NCBI RefSeq assembly: GCF_900455735.1
Contig: NZ_UAUI01000002.1
Location: forward strand, 124,001 to 188,000
Length of the DNA stretch: 64,000 nucleotides
From: Rhodococcus wratislaviensis
GTDB taxonomy: Bacteria; Actinomycetota; Actinomycetes; Mycobacteriales; Mycobacteriaceae
Reading direction: 5' to 3'
The position numbers and the translations under genes were made by a program. The notes beneath the pieces were generated by a model, which searched no databases, was not told the DNA's origin, and worked only from the letters and a program-made list of their open reading frames with translations. Shown in pieces: positions 46,963 through 55,652 of the stretch. Position 1 is the stretch's first letter, and every line of letters starts with the position of its first letter.

Positions 46963-47988
46963 GTGGTCGAACCGGTGGCGGGATCGACCGGTGGCGCCCG
47001 CCCGACGATGGGCGACGTCGCGCGCGCGGCAGGAGTCTCCACAGCGCTCGTCTCGATCGTGATGCGCGGCGTCCCCGGCGCCAGCGAGGCCACTCGCAGG
47101 CGGGTGCTCGACATCGCCGACGAGATGGGCTACGTCCCCGATCGTCGCGCACAGAAACTGCGCCAGGCCAGTTCCCGATTGCTCGGAGTCGTATTCGAAC
47201 TGCAGCAGCCGTTCCACGGCGATCTCGTCGAACAGATCTACGCCGCGGCCACCCGCCGGGGTTACGACGTGATGCTCAGCGCGGTTGCCCCGAGTCGCGC
47301 CGAGAAGGTCGCCGTCCAGGCGCTCATGCGCGAGCGCTGCGAGGCCGCGATCCTCCTCGGCACCCGGTTCGACACCGATGAACTCGGCGCGCTGGCCGAC
47401 CGCGTGCCCGCCCTCGTCGTGGCGCGCGCAAGCGGCCTGCCCGGAGTCGGTGCCGTACGGGGCGACGACGTCGCAGGCATCACCCTGGCCGTCGACCATC
47501 TCACCGAACTCGGGCACCGGAACATCGCCCACATCGACGGCGCCGACGCTCCCGGCGGCGCCGACCGGCGGGCCGGCTTCCTGGCCGCGATGGACCGGCA
47601 CGGACTGTCGGCTTCGGCTACGGTTGTGGCGGGCGGTACGACGGAAACCGAAGGCGCAGAAGGCATGCACACGCTTCTGGAGATGACCACTCCCCCGACC
47701 GCCGTCGTCGCCTTCAACGACCGGTGCGCCACCGGCGTACTCGACCTACTGGTCCGCCGTGGCCGGGACGTGCCCGCGGACATCTCCGTCGTGGGCTACG
47801 ACGACTCCCGCCTGGCGAGGATTCCGCACGTGCAGATGACGACGATCTCGCAGGACGCCACGCACATGGCCGAGGCCGCCGTCGACGGAGCGCTGGCTCA
47901 GATCGCCGGCGACAAGGCGATCGACCTCGTGCTCGCGCCGCACCTCGTCCGCCGCGCGACCACCGGCCCTGTCGCACACCACGACTGA
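46963..47988 (+). CDS. LacI family transcriptional regulator
   Basis: 341 residues from GTG 46963, chosen for AGGAG eight bases upstream; other in-frame GTGs exist (46894 and 46957). Helix-turn-helix PTMGDVARAAGVSTALVSIV and hinge ASEATRRRVLDIADEMGYVP; ligand domain LLGVVFELQQPFHGDLVEQI and PTAVVAFNDRCATGVLDLLV. Divergent from the dehydrogenase/isomerase operon, which it probably represses until a sugar or inositol-like ligand is present. Confidence 0.88.
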   Translation: MVEPVAGSTGGARPTMGDVARAAGVSTALVSIVMRGVPGASEATRRRVLDIADEMGYVPDRRAQKLRQASSRLLGVVFELQQPFHGDLVEQIYAAATRRGYDVMLSAVAPSRAEKVAVQALMRERCEAAILLGTRFDTDELGALADRVPALVVARASGLPGVGAVRGDDVAGITLAVDHLTELGHRNIAHIDGADAPGGADRRAGFLAAMDRHGLSASATVVAGGTTETEGAEGMHTLLEMTTPPTAVVAFNDRCATGVLDLLVRRGRDVPADISVVGYDDSRLARIPHVQMTTISQDATHMAEAAVDGALAQIAGDKAIDLVLAPHLVRRATTGPVAHHD

Positions 47989-48033
47989 GGTCAGGAGCCT
48001 GCGTAACTGGTGTCGAGATGCGACCGATGAGCA

Positions 48034-48414
48034 TCAGAGTGGGCCCAAGCGGGCCCTGAGCAGGCAGAACTCATTGCCTTCGGGGTCGGCCAGGACATGC
48101 CACTGCTCCTGCCCCGTCTGGCCGATGTCGGCCGGGCGCGCACCGAGCTTCAGAAGGCGGTCGAGCTCGGCGTCCTGATCGCGGTCGGTCGCGTTGACGT
48201 CGATGTGCAGCCGGGATTTCCCCTTCTCCGGGTCATCCCTGCGACTGAGGATGATCGTCGGCTGCGGACCGCCGAACCCTTCACGCGGTCCGATCTCCAG
48301 CGATCCGTCGTCCTCGCGATCGAGCACGACGAAGTCGAGGACCTCGCACCAGAACCGCGCCAGCACCTCAGGGTCGCGGCAGCCGAGCACGAGCTCACTG
48401 ATACGACATGCCAT
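48034..48414 (-). CDS. VOC-family (glyoxalase/bleomycin resistance-like) protein
   Basis: 126 residues from ATG 48414, with AGCAGGTG upstream (GTG 48423 possible). Two beta-alpha-beta-beta-beta units: ISELVLGCRDPEVLARFWCE and KSRLHIDVNATDRDQDAELD, ending WHVLADPEGNEFCLLRA. Metal-dependent enzymes or binding proteins use this fold; function unclear. Confidence 0.78.
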   Translation of the reverse strand: MACRISELVLGCRDPEVLARFWCEVLDFVVLDREDDGSLEIGPREGFGGPQPTIILSRRDDPEKGKSRLHIDVNATDRDQDAELDRLLKLGARPADIGQTGQEQWHVLADPEGNEFCLLRARLGPL

Positions 48415-48495
48415 GAGCGACACCTGCTCTCAGCACGGCCCTTGGCCATGCAGTAGGGAAACCGTTTTCGAGACACGACATAGATCTGCCGGATA

Positions 48496-48861
48496 CTAGG
48501 CCGACGACCAGACACCGAGTTCGTTGCCACTCGGATCGGTGAAGTGGAAGCGGCGCCCGCCGGGAAAGTCGTACGGGCCGTTGACGACGGTGCCGCCCGC
48601 CGCCCGCACCGCATCCACCGAAGCGTCGAGATCCACCGAGTACAGCAACACCAGCGGTCCGCCTGCCGGTTTCCGTTCCGGCACCTGCAGCAGGCCGCCG
48701 ACCTCCTCACCGTCCGCACCGACGATGCCCGCGTACTGCGGGCCGTAGGAGTTGAACTCCCAGCCGAATGCCGAGCGGTAGAACGCTTCCGCGTCCGCGA
48801 GGTCCGTGACCGACAACTCCACGTAGTTCAGTCGATGATGATCTGGGGCAGAAGGTGACAT
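48496..48861 (-). CDS. VOC-family protein
   Basis: 121 residues. LNYVELSVTDLADAEAFYRS, FGWEFNSYGPQYAGIVG and the closing FHFTDPSGNELGVWS are VOC landmarks, similar to glyoxalase-like lyases and dioxygenase relatives. Separate from the other VOC gene by 80 bases on the same strand; a tandem but not closely similar pair. Function unclear. Confidence 0.8.
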   Translation of the reverse strand: MSPSAPDHHRLNYVELSVTDLADAEAFYRSAFGWEFNSYGPQYAGIVGADGEEVGGLLQVPERKPAGGPLVLLYSVDLDASVDAVRAAGGTVVNGPYDFPGGRRFHFTDPSGNELGVWSSA

Positions 48862-48870
48862 GCCGGAACT

Positions 48871-49791
48871 CTAGCCGGAATCGGCTCCTCGATCAGGAGT
48901 TCGGTCGGCGAGAAGCATGTTCACGAAACCGCGGGTGCTCGCCGTCTGGGGTCGGCCGGCGACCTGGACGAGTGAAATGGTGCGTTCGACCGTCGGCTGC
49001 AGCGGTATGTGGACGAGACCGGCGAACGAGATCATGGGAAGCACGAGTTCGGGAACCGCGGTGACACCGAGCCCGGCCGCCGCCAATCCCGCTACCGCGC
49101 CGATGTTCTGCGCCTGCATGACGGGCCCGAGTTCGATGCGTGCATCCTCGACGGCGCGTCGGACGGGCGCCGCGATACTGCTCTCGGGTCCGAACGCGAT
49201 GAACGGCTGTCCGGCGAGATCCGACCACCGCAGTACCGGCCGATCGGCGAACGGATGCGTCGGCGCGACGGCGCAATAGAAGGAGTCGCTCGTCAGGACG
49301 TCCTGTTGCAGGCCGGGCAGAAGCCCCGAGGTGGTGACCAGGGCGAGGTCGACCGTGCCCGAGTACACGGCGTCGAGAACCTCCTGCCGCAGTCCGTCCC
49401 GTATCTGGAGCCGCACGTCGGGGTGCTGCTCACGGAAGCTCACCACGTAGGGAGGAAGGAACGTGGCCGCGAGCGAGGGCAGGCAGGCCACCGTCACGAT
49501 TCCGCGGTCACCGGTGACGAATCGTTCGATCTGCGTGAGCCCGTCGTCGAAGTCGTGGAGCATCCGCCGGGCGTGCTCGATGATCTCGTGCCCGTGCGTG
49601 GTCAGCTCGACGCGGCGAGTGGTGCGTTCGAACAGCGTGACGTCGAGTCTGCGCTCGGCCTCGGCGACCGAGCGGCTCAGCGAGGACTGAGACACGTCGA
49701 GTGCGTGCGCCGCCGCGGTGAAGCTCGCGTAGTCGGCGATGGCGACGATGCTCCTCAGGTGTGAAATCCCGAGATTGATGCTCATGCGCAT
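48871..49791 (-). CDS. LysR family transcriptional regulator
   Basis: 306 residues. LRSIVAIADYASFTAAAHAL, DVSQSSLSRSVAEAERRLDV and FERTTRRVELTTHG form the winged helix-turn-helix; the effector domain begins near GIVTVACLPSLAATFLPPYV. Divergent from the citrate-type transporter gene with a 9-base palindrome between; probable regulator of the transporter-AtuA operon in response to the transported acid. Confidence 0.9.
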   Translation of the reverse strand: MRMSINLGISHLRSIVAIADYASFTAAAHALDVSQSSLSRSVAEAERRLDVTLFERTTRRVELTTHGHEIIEHARRMLHDFDDGLTQIERFVTGDRGIVTVACLPSLAATFLPPYVVSFREQHPDVRLQIRDGLRQEVLDAVYSGTVDLALVTTSGLLPGLQQDVLTSDSFYCAVAPTHPFADRPVLRWSDLAGQPFIAFGPESSIAAPVRRAVEDARIELGPVMQAQNIGAVAGLAAAGLGVTAVPELVLPMISFAGLVHIPLQPTVERTISLVQVAGRPQTASTRGFVNMLLADRTPDRGADSG

Positions 49792-49818
49792 CAGTATGGC
49801 CGGTATCCATGCGCGATC

Positions 49819-49843
49819 GATTCATGACTTGAACTCATGAATC
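49819..49843. promoter_or_regulatory. LysR operator GATTCATGA-N7-TCATGAATC
   Basis: Perfect 9-base inverted repeat with spacer CTTGAAC, in the 123-base divergent region between the LysR gene and the transporter gene. LysR proteins bind such T-N11-A-like palindromes. Confidence 0.65.
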
Positions 49844-49914
49844 AATCGTTCATTGATATTTGACGCACATTTGTGAGGCGCGCGACACTGAGACTCCATT
49901 TCGAAGGAGGTCAC

Positions 49915-51225
49915 ATGGTTGCCGCGCTCGGGTTCGCCACCATCGCTTGTTTCCTGGCGCTCGCGTTCAGCCGACGGGTCTCGGTGCTCGTCGCACTGAT
50001 CCTCGTTCCCGTCGCGTTCGCAATCGTGGGCGGATGGGCACCCGACCTCGGGGAGATGGTCGGCGACGGCCTGCTGAAGGTCGCGCCCGTCGCCATCATG
50101 ATCGCCTTCGCCGTCCTGTATTTCAGCCTGATGGTCGACGTGGGACTGTTCGACCCGGCGATCCGCCGGATCGTCCGGTGGGCAGGTGGCAATCCCACCA
50201 AGATCGCCGTCGGAACCGCGGTGCTGACCCTGCTCGTCGCGCTCGACGGCGACGGAACCTCGACCTTCCTGATCACCATTTCGGCGTTGCTGCCCATCTA
50301 CCAGAAACTCGGGATGCGCCCGGTCGTGCTGACCGGCATCGTGTGCCTGGCTGCGGGACTGATGAACATGATTCCGTGGGGCGGACCGACCGTCCGCGCC
50401 ATGGCCGCGCTCGACCTGACCAGCGCCGACATCTTCACGCCGGTCCTGCCCGCGATGGGCGCCGGAATCCTGTGGGTCCTGTTCGCCGCCTACATGATCG
50501 GCCGCACGGAACGTAAACGGCTCGGCGTCACCGAACTGGCATCTCCCGGCGGCGGTGGTCCCGGCACGCCGCACGTCTCCGACGCGCCGGTGCGCACCGG
50601 ACGCCAACGGGCGGTGATGGCGTTCAATACCGTGCTCACCCTCGTTCTGATCGTGATCCTGCTGTTCCAGCTCGTGCCGCTGGAGGTGGCCTTCGCCATC
50701 GCATTCGCACTCGCGCTCGCCGTCAACCGCCCGAAGTGGGACGACCAGCAGGCCCTGTTCGCGAAGCACGGCGGCAACGTCACCATGGTGGTGGCGATGA
50801 TCCTCGCGGCAGGCGTGCTCACCGGAATCCTCAACGGCACCGGAATGATCACCGCGATGGCGCAGACCTTCGTCTCCTGGATTCCGCAGTCCGCCGGCTC
50901 CCTGATCCCCGTCATCACCGCCGTCACGTCGATGCCGCTCAGTCTGGTCTTCACCCCGGACGCCTACTACTTCGGCGTCGTCCCGGTGCTCGCGGAAACC
51001 ACGGCATCGTTCGGAGGCGACCCCGCGGAGATCGGCCGCGCCGCCATCCTCGGCCAGATGACCACCGGATTCCCGCTCAGCCCGCTGACCGCGGCGACGT
51101 TCATCCTGATCGGGCTGAGCAAGGTGGACCTCGGCAAGCACCAGCGGTTCATCTTCGGCTGGGCCTTCGGGACCACGATCGTGATGACCGTCGTGGCGCT
51201 GCTCACCGGAGCCATCTCACTGTGA
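49915..51225 (+). CDS. CitMHS-family citrate/divalent metal transporter
   Basis: 436 residues from ATG 49915 behind AAGGAGG. About 12 membrane segments; the CitMHS/SLC13 relatives import citrate-metal complexes. Signature stretches are FAVLYFSLMVDVGLFDPAIR, VALDGDGTSTFLITISALLP, GTGMITAMAQTFVSWIPQSA and SMPLSLVFTPDAYYFGVVPV. First gene of a three-gene operon with two AtuA-type genes, so the real substrate may be another branched or tricarboxylic acid. Confidence 0.87.
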   Translation: MVAALGFATIACFLALAFSRRVSVLVALILVPVAFAIVGGWAPDLGEMVGDGLLKVAPVAIMIAFAVLYFSLMVDVGLFDPAIRRIVRWAGGNPTKIAVGTAVLTLLVALDGDGTSTFLITISALLPIYQKLGMRPVVLTGIVCLAAGLMNMIPWGGPTVRAMAALDLTSADIFTPVLPAMGAGILWVLFAAYMIGRTERKRLGVTELASPGGGGPGTPHVSDAPVRTGRQRAVMAFNTVLTLVLIVILLFQLVPLEVAFAIAFALALAVNRPKWDDQQALFAKHGGNVTMVVAMILAAGVLTGILNGTGMITAMAQTFVSWIPQSAGSLIPVITAVTSMPLSLVFTPDAYYFGVVPVLAETTASFGGDPAEIGRAAILGQMTTGFPLSPLTAATFILIGLSKVDLGKHQRFIFGWAFGTTIVMTVVALLTGAISL

Positions 51226-51290
51226 TCGGCCGCGACCACCGCAGGCCGGCCCACCCACCACACGTCGAACAAGCAAAGGACTTCGAGCCC

Positions 51291-52664
51291 GTGACACCAT
51301 CGAGCACCCGAGACACAGCCTCGCGGAGCATGCGACTCGGCGCCGGATCCGGGTTCTCCGGGGATCGCATCGACCCCGCCGAGAAACTCGCCCGGCATGC
51401 CGACCTCGACTACCTGATCTTCGAATGCCTCGGTGAACGCACCGTCGCCGCCGGCAACGCGCGCCGTCTCGAGAACCCGGACCAAGGCTACGATCCGCTC
51501 CTCGCCGCACGCATGCGCGCAGTTCTCCCGCACACGCTCGCGTCCGGGACCACGGTGATCACCAATGCCGGTGCGGCGAACCCTCTCGCCGCTGCCGACC
51601 TGGTCGCCGGCATCGCGTCCCGGTCCGCCGACCGGCAGGTGCGCGTCGCCGCCATCACGGGCGACGCGGTGCTCGAGCAGGTGCTACGCCACGACCCCGT
51701 CGTGTGGGAGACCGGAAAACGCCTGGCGGAGCACGACGAGGAACTCGTCTCCGCGAACGCGTACATCGGGGCGGAGGCCGTGACCCCCGCGCTCGAACTG
51801 GACGCCGACGTCGTCGTCACCGGACGTCTGGCCGACCCCTCCCTCTACGTCGCCCCGCTAGCCCACCATTTCGGGTGGGACCTGGCCGATCACGACACCA
51901 TCGGCGCCGCAACCGCGATCGGGCACCTGCTCGAATGCGCCGGACAACTCACGGGTGGGTACTACGCGGATCCCGTCATCAAACCGGTGAAGGGCATGGC
52001 CGATCTCGGCTTCCCGTTCGCCGACGTCCTCGCCGACGGATCGGCGACATTCGGCAAGCTCGACGGATCCGGCGGCATTCTCACCGAACGAACCTGCGCC
52101 GAGCAACTGCTGTACGAGGTGGGAGATCCCACCTCGTATCTGACCCCGGACGTCACCGCGGACTTCGGCAACGTGTCGTTCACCAGCGTCGGACCCGACC
52201 GGGTCGCCATCACCGGCGCGACGGGGCGCCCCCGCCCGCAGCAGCTGAAGGTCACCCTCGGCTTCCGCGGCGGCTGGCTCGGTGAGGGGCAGATCAGCTA
52301 CGCGGGCCCACGCGCCTACCCCCGCGCCCGGCTCGCCGCGGACATCGTCACCGAACGACTCGTCGACGTGCACGGTTTCACCGAGGACGCCGTCTCCGTC
52401 GAATACATCGGCGCCGGTGCGGCTTTCCGCGGCCTCGACACGGACACCGATGCGCACGAGGTGCGACTGCGGGTCACTGCCCGCGCACGCACCCGCGAGG
52501 AGGCCGACCTCGTCGGCTGGGAAGTGGAAAGCCTGTACACCAACGGACCGGCCGGCGGCGGCGGCGCCCGGCGCTCGGCGACCGAGGTACTTGCGATCCG
52601 CTCGTGCACCCTCCCCCGCGACCTCGTGTCCACCCGGGTGCATCTCACGGAGGTGACGAAATGA
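51291..52664 (+). CDS. Acyclic terpene utilization AtuA-family protein (DUF1446), large part
   Basis: 457 residues from GTG 51291, preceded by AAAGGA. RLGAGSGFSGDRIDPAEKLA opens the AtuA core; DYLIFECLGERTVAAGNARR, TNAGAANPLAAADLVAGIA, DADVVVTGRLADPSLYVAPL and GHLLECAGQLTGGYYADPVI are typical. AtuA is needed for citronellol/geraniol breakdown in Pseudomonas, but its reaction is not firmly known. In many proteins a ferredoxin-fold C-terminal domain is attached; here that part is a separate downstream gene overlapping by 4 bases. Confidence 0.85.
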   Translation: MTPSSTRDTASRSMRLGAGSGFSGDRIDPAEKLARHADLDYLIFECLGERTVAAGNARRLENPDQGYDPLLAARMRAVLPHTLASGTTVITNAGAANPLAAADLVAGIASRSADRQVRVAAITGDAVLEQVLRHDPVVWETGKRLAEHDEELVSANAYIGAEAVTPALELDADVVVTGRLADPSLYVAPLAHHFGWDLADHDTIGAATAIGHLLECAGQLTGGYYADPVIKPVKGMADLGFPFADVLADGSATFGKLDGSGGILTERTCAEQLLYEVGDPTSYLTPDVTADFGNVSFTSVGPDRVAITGATGRPRPQQLKVTLGFRGGWLGEGQISYAGPRAYPRARLAADIVTERLVDVHGFTEDAVSVEYIGAGAAFRGLDTDTDAHEVRLRVTARARTREEADLVGWEVESLYTNGPAGGGGARRSATEVLAIRSCTLPRDLVSTRVHLTEVTK

Positions 52665-52981
52665 CCACGCCCACAACTGCTCAGAAGATCGACGCACTCG
52701 CCGACGTTCGCGCCGGCGACAAGGGAGACACCCTCATCGTCGCCGTGCTGGCCCGCGACGACGCCGCCTACCGCCATCTCGCGCTGAGACTGACCGAGGA
52801 CGTCGTCGCCGCCCATTACGGTGCACTGATCACCGGCCCGGCCCGGCGCACGTGCCAGCCGAACCTGATGGCGATGGTGTTCGAGTTGCCCGGCGTCCTC
52901 GGCGGCGGCGTCACGGGATCACCCGCACTCGACGGACACGGAAAGACGCTGAGCTATCACCTGCTGAGCCTCGAAATCTGA
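52661..52981 (+). CDS. AtuA C-terminal ferredoxin-fold domain protein
   Basis: 106 residues from ATG 52661 behind GGAGGTGA. It contains DALADVRAGDKGDTLIVAVL and FELPGVLGGGVTGSPALDGHGK, typical of the small C-terminal domain of AtuA. The 4-base overlap (ATGA) with the large part indicates that the two subunits act as one enzyme, expressed in equal amounts. Ends close to the convergent ligase gene. Confidence 0.83.
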   Translation: MTTPTTAQKIDALADVRAGDKGDTLIVAVLARDDAAYRHLALRLTEDVVAAHYGALITGPARRTCQPNLMAMVFELPGVLGGGVTGSPALDGHGKTLSYHLLSLEI

Positions 52982-52985
52982 CGCG

Positions 52986-54380
52986 CTACGCGGGATTCCG
53001 GTTCCGAGACGCTGCCAGGGTGACGGCGAGCGCCTGACGGTCGAGTTTGCCGCGCGGTGTGCGCGGCAAACTGTCGACCGCGAGTACCTGAACCGGCATG
53101 CTCGGGCTGGGTAACGTGGCGCGCAGATGCCGCCAGATCTCGCTGGAACTCGGCCCGTCGCCGTCCACCACGATCGCGGCGGCCGGTGCCTCGCCCATCC
53201 GGCTGTCCGGCACGCCGATGCACGCCGCCTCCGAGATCCCCGACAGTGCGGTCAACGCCGCCTCGATGGCGGCCGGTTCCACATTGAGTCCCGCCCGGAT
53301 CACCGTGTCGCTGTCGCGGCCGAACAACTGCAGGCTGTTGCCGACCACGCGGCCCCGGTCGCCCACCGTCATCCACCCGTCGGCGGGGCCGTTCACCACG
53401 CCGTCCTCGGTGAGGTAGCCGTCGAACAGCATGTCGCTGCGCACGTGAACGAGGCCCTCGCGAATCTCCGCGTCGACGCCGTCGAACAGTTCGCCCGCCG
53501 CATGCTCGTCGACGGTGCCGAGACCCCGGTCGAAGGACACGAAGCTCAGTTCGGAGGCGCCGTAGAAGTGCACCAGCGACGCATTCGGTAACACCTCCCG
53601 TAACGCCTCACGCCCCGTCCGCGGCCACCGGGCCGCCGAGGACAGCACCTCGCGGACGCTGCCGGCCGGCCCGATCCCCGACCGCACCACGTCCCAGGCG
53701 ATGGTGGGGACCGAATACAGATGTGTGGCCGCGTCGCGCAGCGAGTGCGTGACCGGTCGCAGATCCACCGTCGCACCGCGAGTGAGCCCGTGCAGCGCGC
53801 CGTACAGGAAATGCGTGTGGTCGAGAACTCCGGGCACCGCCACGCGGTCCCCGCTACCGATGTCGAACGTCGCGTCCGAGCGGTCGAGGGTCGTCGCCCA
53901 CGATCGCTGGTTGCGCACGAACAGCTTCGGCTCACCGGTCGTGCCGGACGTGATGCCGACCAGCAGTTCGGTGTCGGGACGCGCCCGGTCCGCGGCGCCG
54001 TCGGATTCGAGACTGTCCGCCGTCTCGACGGTCCCGTCGAACCCCAGTCTCCGTAGCCTGGTGTGCTGGTGCGACGCGGCCACCACGGCGCCGGGTTTCG
54101 CGAGCTCGAGCACCCGCGTCAACTGCGCCGGCAGGAGGTGCCGGTGCAGCAGCACGACACTGACTCCCGCGTGCATCGCCGCCGTCACGACGACCAGCGA
54201 CCCGACATCCGACGTCGGCAGCACTGCGACCCGGTTCATGCCGTCGAGCCCGGCTGCGGTGCGAGCGACCCGCGACCAGAACCGGCCGTAGTCGACGGTC
54301 TCGCGTGCGGAGACGACCGCGGTCGTCTCCGGGTTCTCGGCGGCCCGTCTGGCGACACGCTCGGCGAGCAGCTCAGTCAT
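52986..54380 (-). CDS. AMP-forming acyl-CoA ligase, last gene of the bioY operon
   Basis: 464 residues from ATG 54380; the start overlaps the bioN stop by 8 bases. LVGITSGTTGEPKLFVRN is the phosphate loop with its lysine; HFYGASELSF, DGWMTVGDRGRVV, LFGRDSDTVIRAGLNVEPAA and PRTPRGKLDRQAL (A10 lysine) follow in order. It activates a carboxylic acid to acyl-AMP/acyl-CoA. With a second, shorter ligase and a thiolase in the same operon, and biotin transporter genes, the substrate may be biotin or a precursor/degradation acid such as pimelate-type. Length is somewhat short for the family (about 500). Confidence 0.8.
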   Translation of the reverse strand: MTELLAERVARRAAENPETTAVVSARETVDYGRFWSRVARTAAGLDGMNRVAVLPTSDVGSLVVVTAAMHAGVSVVLLHRHLLPAQLTRVLELAKPGAVVAASHQHTRLRRLGFDGTVETADSLESDGAADRARPDTELLVGITSGTTGEPKLFVRNQRSWATTLDRSDATFDIGSGDRVAVPGVLDHTHFLYGALHGLTRGATVDLRPVTHSLRDAATHLYSVPTIAWDVVRSGIGPAGSVREVLSSAARWPRTGREALREVLPNASLVHFYGASELSFVSFDRGLGTVDEHAAGELFDGVDAEIREGLVHVRSDMLFDGYLTEDGVVNGPADGWMTVGDRGRVVGNSLQLFGRDSDTVIRAGLNVEPAAIEAALTALSGISEAACIGVPDSRMGEAPAAAIVVDGDGPSSSEIWRHLRATLPSPSMPVQVLAVDSLPRTPRGKLDRQALAVTLAASRNRNPA

Positions 54381-54975
54381 CGTCCACTCCCCGTGCGACG
54401 AGGGCGTCGCCCATCGCATCCGCAGTCCGGAGGGCGCGGACCAGCACGGGGGTGGCCAGCGCGGTCATCGACCATTGCAACCCGCGCGCCTTCCGCGCCT
54501 GCGCCACCTCCTGCACGATCCCGGTCAGCAGCGGGATACACCGGATCGCCAACGCGAGCAGGAGTCCGATCCGATCCGGGTCGACCCCGAACCTCCGCAA
54601 CGGCCCGAGTGCGCGCGACACCGTGTCGAGCATGTCGGTGACCCGGGTGGTCAGCGTGACCAACGCGGCGAGCGCCACCGAGATCAGCAGCACCCCGCAC
54701 ACGACGACCGCCCGCGCTGGCGACGTGATCAGCACCTGGAACACGGCGATGATCAACAACATCCACACCACCGGACGCAACTGCGCCACGGCGACCCGCC
54801 ACGGAATGGAGGCCACCGCGAACAGCAGCCCCACCACGACGACGACGACACCGACCTCGAGCGGCGTGCGCACGAACACGGTGGCCGTGACGATCGACGC
54901 GATCAACAGCAGCAGTTTCAGCCCGGCGGGCATCCTGTGCAGGAGGGAGTCACCCGGACGGTACAGGCCGATCAT
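54373..54975 (-). CDS. bioN: Biotin ECF transporter T component (BioN-like)
   Basis: 200 residues with about five membrane helices. IGLYRPGDSLLHRMPAGLKL opens the EcfT fold, and the two arginine-containing coupling motifs VAQARKARGLQW and ALVARGVDDD are close to the A-R-G signatures that contact the ATPase. It couples the ATPase BioM to the substrate-binding BioY. The start ATG overlaps the bioM stop (ATGA). Confidence 0.87.
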   Translation of the reverse strand: MIGLYRPGDSLLHRMPAGLKLLLLIASIVTATVFVRTPLEVGVVVVVVGLLFAVASIPWRVAVAQLRPVVWMLLIIAVFQVLITSPARAVVVCGVLLISVALAALVTLTTRVTDMLDTVSRALGPLRRFGVDPDRIGLLLALAIRCIPLLTGIVQEVAQARKARGLQWSMTALATPVLVRALRTADAMGDALVARGVDDD

Positions 54976-55652
54976 TCGACCAACTGCCGGTACGCGGGGA
55001 CGGCATCGTCCGGGCTGCCGTCGAACGCGACGAGACCGTCGTCGATGACGATGACCCGCTCGAAACTCTCAAGCAGTGCCAGTTGGTGGGTCACGACGAT
55101 CACCTGCTGGTCCATCGAATCGAGTGCTTCGGAGACGACGCGGGCGTTCCGCAGATCCAGCAGCGTGGTCGGCTCGTCGGCGATGACCACCTCGGGCCTG
55201 CGGATGAGGACGGCGCCGATGGCGAGCAACTGCTTCTGGCCCCCGGACAGCAGGTGCGCGGGGTGATCGGCGTGCTGGTCGAGCCGGAACCGCACCAGGA
55301 TCTCCTCGACGCGGGCGGCGATCTCCTGCTTGCTCAGACCGGACCGGCGCAGCGAGAACGCCAGGTCCTCGGACACCGTGGGCATGACGATCTGGGTGTC
55401 GGGGTCGGTGAACACGAACCCGACCTTGCGGCGCACCTGCGCGCCCTTCCTCGCGGCGTCGACACCGTCGACCGTGACGGTGCCGGAGGTCGGCTTCAGC
55501 AAGCCGTTGATCATGCGCGCCAGAGTCGACTTTCCGGAACCGTTGGAACCGATGATGCCGACACGTCGCTCGGAGAAACGCAGGTCGACGCCGCGCAGGA
55601 CCGGGCGGTCCCCGAAGGCATGCGTCACCGAATCGAAGACGATCTCACTCAC
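54972..55652 (-). CDS. bioM: Biotin ECF transporter ATPase (BioM-like)
   Basis: 226 residues from GTG 55652. Walker A GIIGSNGSGKSTLARMINGL, signature LLSGGQKQLLAIGAVL, Walker B EVVIADEPTTLLDLRN and switch His in VIVVTHQLALL. A single ATPase of the EcfA/CbiO type, in the group I (dedicated) arrangement with BioN and BioY in the same operon. The GTGA overlap couples it with the thiolase upstream. Confidence 0.9.
   Translation of the reverse strand: MSEIVFDSVTHAFGDRPVLRGVDLRFSERRVGIIGSNGSGKSTLARMINGLLKPTSGTVTVDGVDAARKGAQVRRKVGFVFTDPDTQIVMPTVSEDLAFSLRRSGLSKQEIAARVEEILVRFRLDQHADHPAHLLSGGQKQLLAIGAVLIRRPEVVIADEPTTLLDLRNARVVSEALDSMDQQVIVVTHQLALLESFERVIVIDDGLVAFDGSPDDAVPAYRQLVE

Noticed and set aside
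48041-48056. GGGCCC-AAGC-GGGCCC hairpin considered as a terminator
   Set aside because: It lies within the last codons of the VOC gene and its arms are only six bases; no clear terminator role.
49822-51141. A 439-residue minus-strand frame opposite the citrate-type transporter
   Set aside because: Highly charged repetitive composition typical of an antisense shadow; no domain similarity.
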